DNA of 14,445 bases, from NCBI GenBank assembly GCA_964416195.1, contig CAYQDB010000042.1, positions 1 to 14,445 of the forward strand, read 5' to 3'. The stretch's first letter is position 1. Every line of letters begins with the position of its first letter. Source of the stretch: CAYQDB01 sp964416195. GTDB lineage: Bacteria > Zixibacteria > MSB-5A5 > GN15 > FEB-12. The notes under the pieces are model-generated. The model saw only the letters and a list, made by a program, of their open reading frames with translations, did not search any database and was not told the origin of the DNA. Positions 13,762 to 14,445 of the stretch are shown here, in pieces. The position numbers and the translations under genes are program-made.

Positions 13762-14445
13762 CTACATAAACCATTTCTTCGTGTGATGAACAGCATCGCC
13801 GAAGTTTCGCATGAACTGCAAATCTTCCTCGCAGAGAGGACCTTCGCGGAGGGCCGCTATGTTTTCCTCAAGCTGCTTTGAGTTACTGGGCGCTGTTAGG
13901 CAGACATGGACATTTGGACTTGAAAGGACAAAGCGGTAGCACATACCGGCGGTAGGAATACGCCCGTCTTTTGGCCAGCCACGCGGCCTTTTCAGCAGAT
14001 AGCGCCAGCGGGTGGCGGTGTAGCCCACCACGCCTGGATTGTATTGCTTCAGATAGGGGAATATATCCTCCTCGGCTCCGCGGTGAGCTGCATTGTAGCG
14101 CATCATTATGACATCGAGAGCGCCCTCAGCCGCGAGTTTACCGGCGAACTTCCGATTATGCGTCGAGATACCAATACTGCGGACCTTGCCCTCTTCGCGG
14201 AAACGACTCAGCTCTTCTCTAACATGCTCGGGGAAATGCTTTTCTTTCATCACGCCAAGAAAGAGAAAAACGTCGATATAGTCGGTGCCCAATTGACGGA
14301 GCCTCTTTCCCAAGGTGCGGCGAAGATTGAGGTGGCCCCAGAAAAGATTATATGCCCCGGTGGCGACAGTATAGTTATCTCTTTTGTATTTCATAACATC
14401 CCGCAGCACGCTTGTCATCTGCGTGTCAAAACCGTAACAGAAGAA
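13762..14445 (-). CDS. Aldo/keto reductase family protein, 5' end cut by the window edge
   Basis: The frame is open to the right edge, so 227 C-terminal residues are visible and the N-terminal part of the TIM barrel lies outside. Family marks are LRRTLGKRLRQLGTDYIDVFL, EEGKVRSIGISTHNR and the C-terminal SSPNVHVCLTAPSNSKQLEENI. The visible edge reads FFCYGFDTQ, where the YG may be the family's active-site tyrosine region. At the usual positions of the catalytic lysine and histidine (ITK and LLHxP in typical members) this protein has VATGAYN and VFLFLGVM, so the standard tetrad seems incomplete. It may belong to a divergent subgroup with altered chemistry. The stop is followed by the dispersed repeat. 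Family call good; substrate unknown. Confidence 0.85.
   Translation of the reverse strand, partial: FFCYGFDTQMTSVLRDVMKYKRDNYTVATGAYNLFWGHLNLRRTLGKRLRQLGTDYIDVFLFLGVMKEKHFPEHVREELSRFREEGKVRSIGISTHNRKFAGKLAAEGALDVIMMRYNAAHRGAEEDIFPYLKQYNPGVVGYTATRWRYLLKRPRGWPKDGRIPTAGMCYRFVLSSPNVHVCLTAPSNSKQLEENIAALREGPLCEEDLQFMRNFGDAVHHTKKWFM

Noticed and set aside
1..14445. CRISPR arrays, tRNA or rRNA genes, prophage or defence islands
   Set aside because: No regularly spaced repeats, cloverleaf-like sequence, or defence or phage genes were seen on either strand.

Overview
The window looks like a chromosomal segment of a Gram-negative-type bacterium of moderate GC. An MCE/MlaD transport protein, a lipoprotein with a lipobox and a predicted secreted beta-rich protein all imply an outer membrane. 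Several starts are GTG or TTG, or lack a clear Shine-Dalgarno (SD) sequence. The gene mix and the intergenic palindromic repeats would suit an uncultured lineage of the FCB/Zixibacteria kind. That placement is an impression from style and cannot be proved from the sequence. I see no rRNA, tRNA, CRISPR array, transposase, phage gene or integrase.

Layout: all genes lie on the minus strand except one. From the left: a CobO-type corrinoid adenosyltransferase (84-647), a radical SAM protein with a cysteine-rich C-terminal part (827-1729) and a low-specificity threonine aldolase (1794-2822), probably co-transcribed in the order ltaE, radical SAM, cobO. Then a lone plus-strand H-NOX heme sensor (3137-3679), divergent from ltaE. 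Next come two exported proteins of unknown function: a small beta-rich protein (3851-4471) and a lipoprotein (4685-5467). A housekeeping block follows, transcribed right to left: rsgA (ribosome small-subunit GTPase), an MlaD-like MCE protein, a GH57 4-alpha-glucanotransferase starting 3 nt after the mlaD stop, a possible 40-codon small ORF, and mfd (transcription-repair coupling factor). At the right edge is the 3' part of an aldo/keto reductase.

The most interesting signals are non-coding or small. (1) The rsgA leader holds three perfect inverted repeats. They fit an H-type pseudoknot followed directly by a 9-bp hairpin with the rsgA start codon in its loop, and the gene has no visible SD. 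(2) The 366 nt between the GH57 gene and mfd carry a tandem pair of related hairpins, an intact 40-codon ORF with three cysteines, and a GC-rich hairpin. (3) A 46-48 bp palindromic repeat occurs twice, in opposite orientations, in intergenic DNA, with a possible terminus-only remnant elsewhere. (4) The H-NOX protein has no kinase or cyclase partner within about 11 kb on its 3' side and 3 kb on its 5' side. (5) The lipoprotein gene has a long leader with a good promoter and mutually exclusive pairings.
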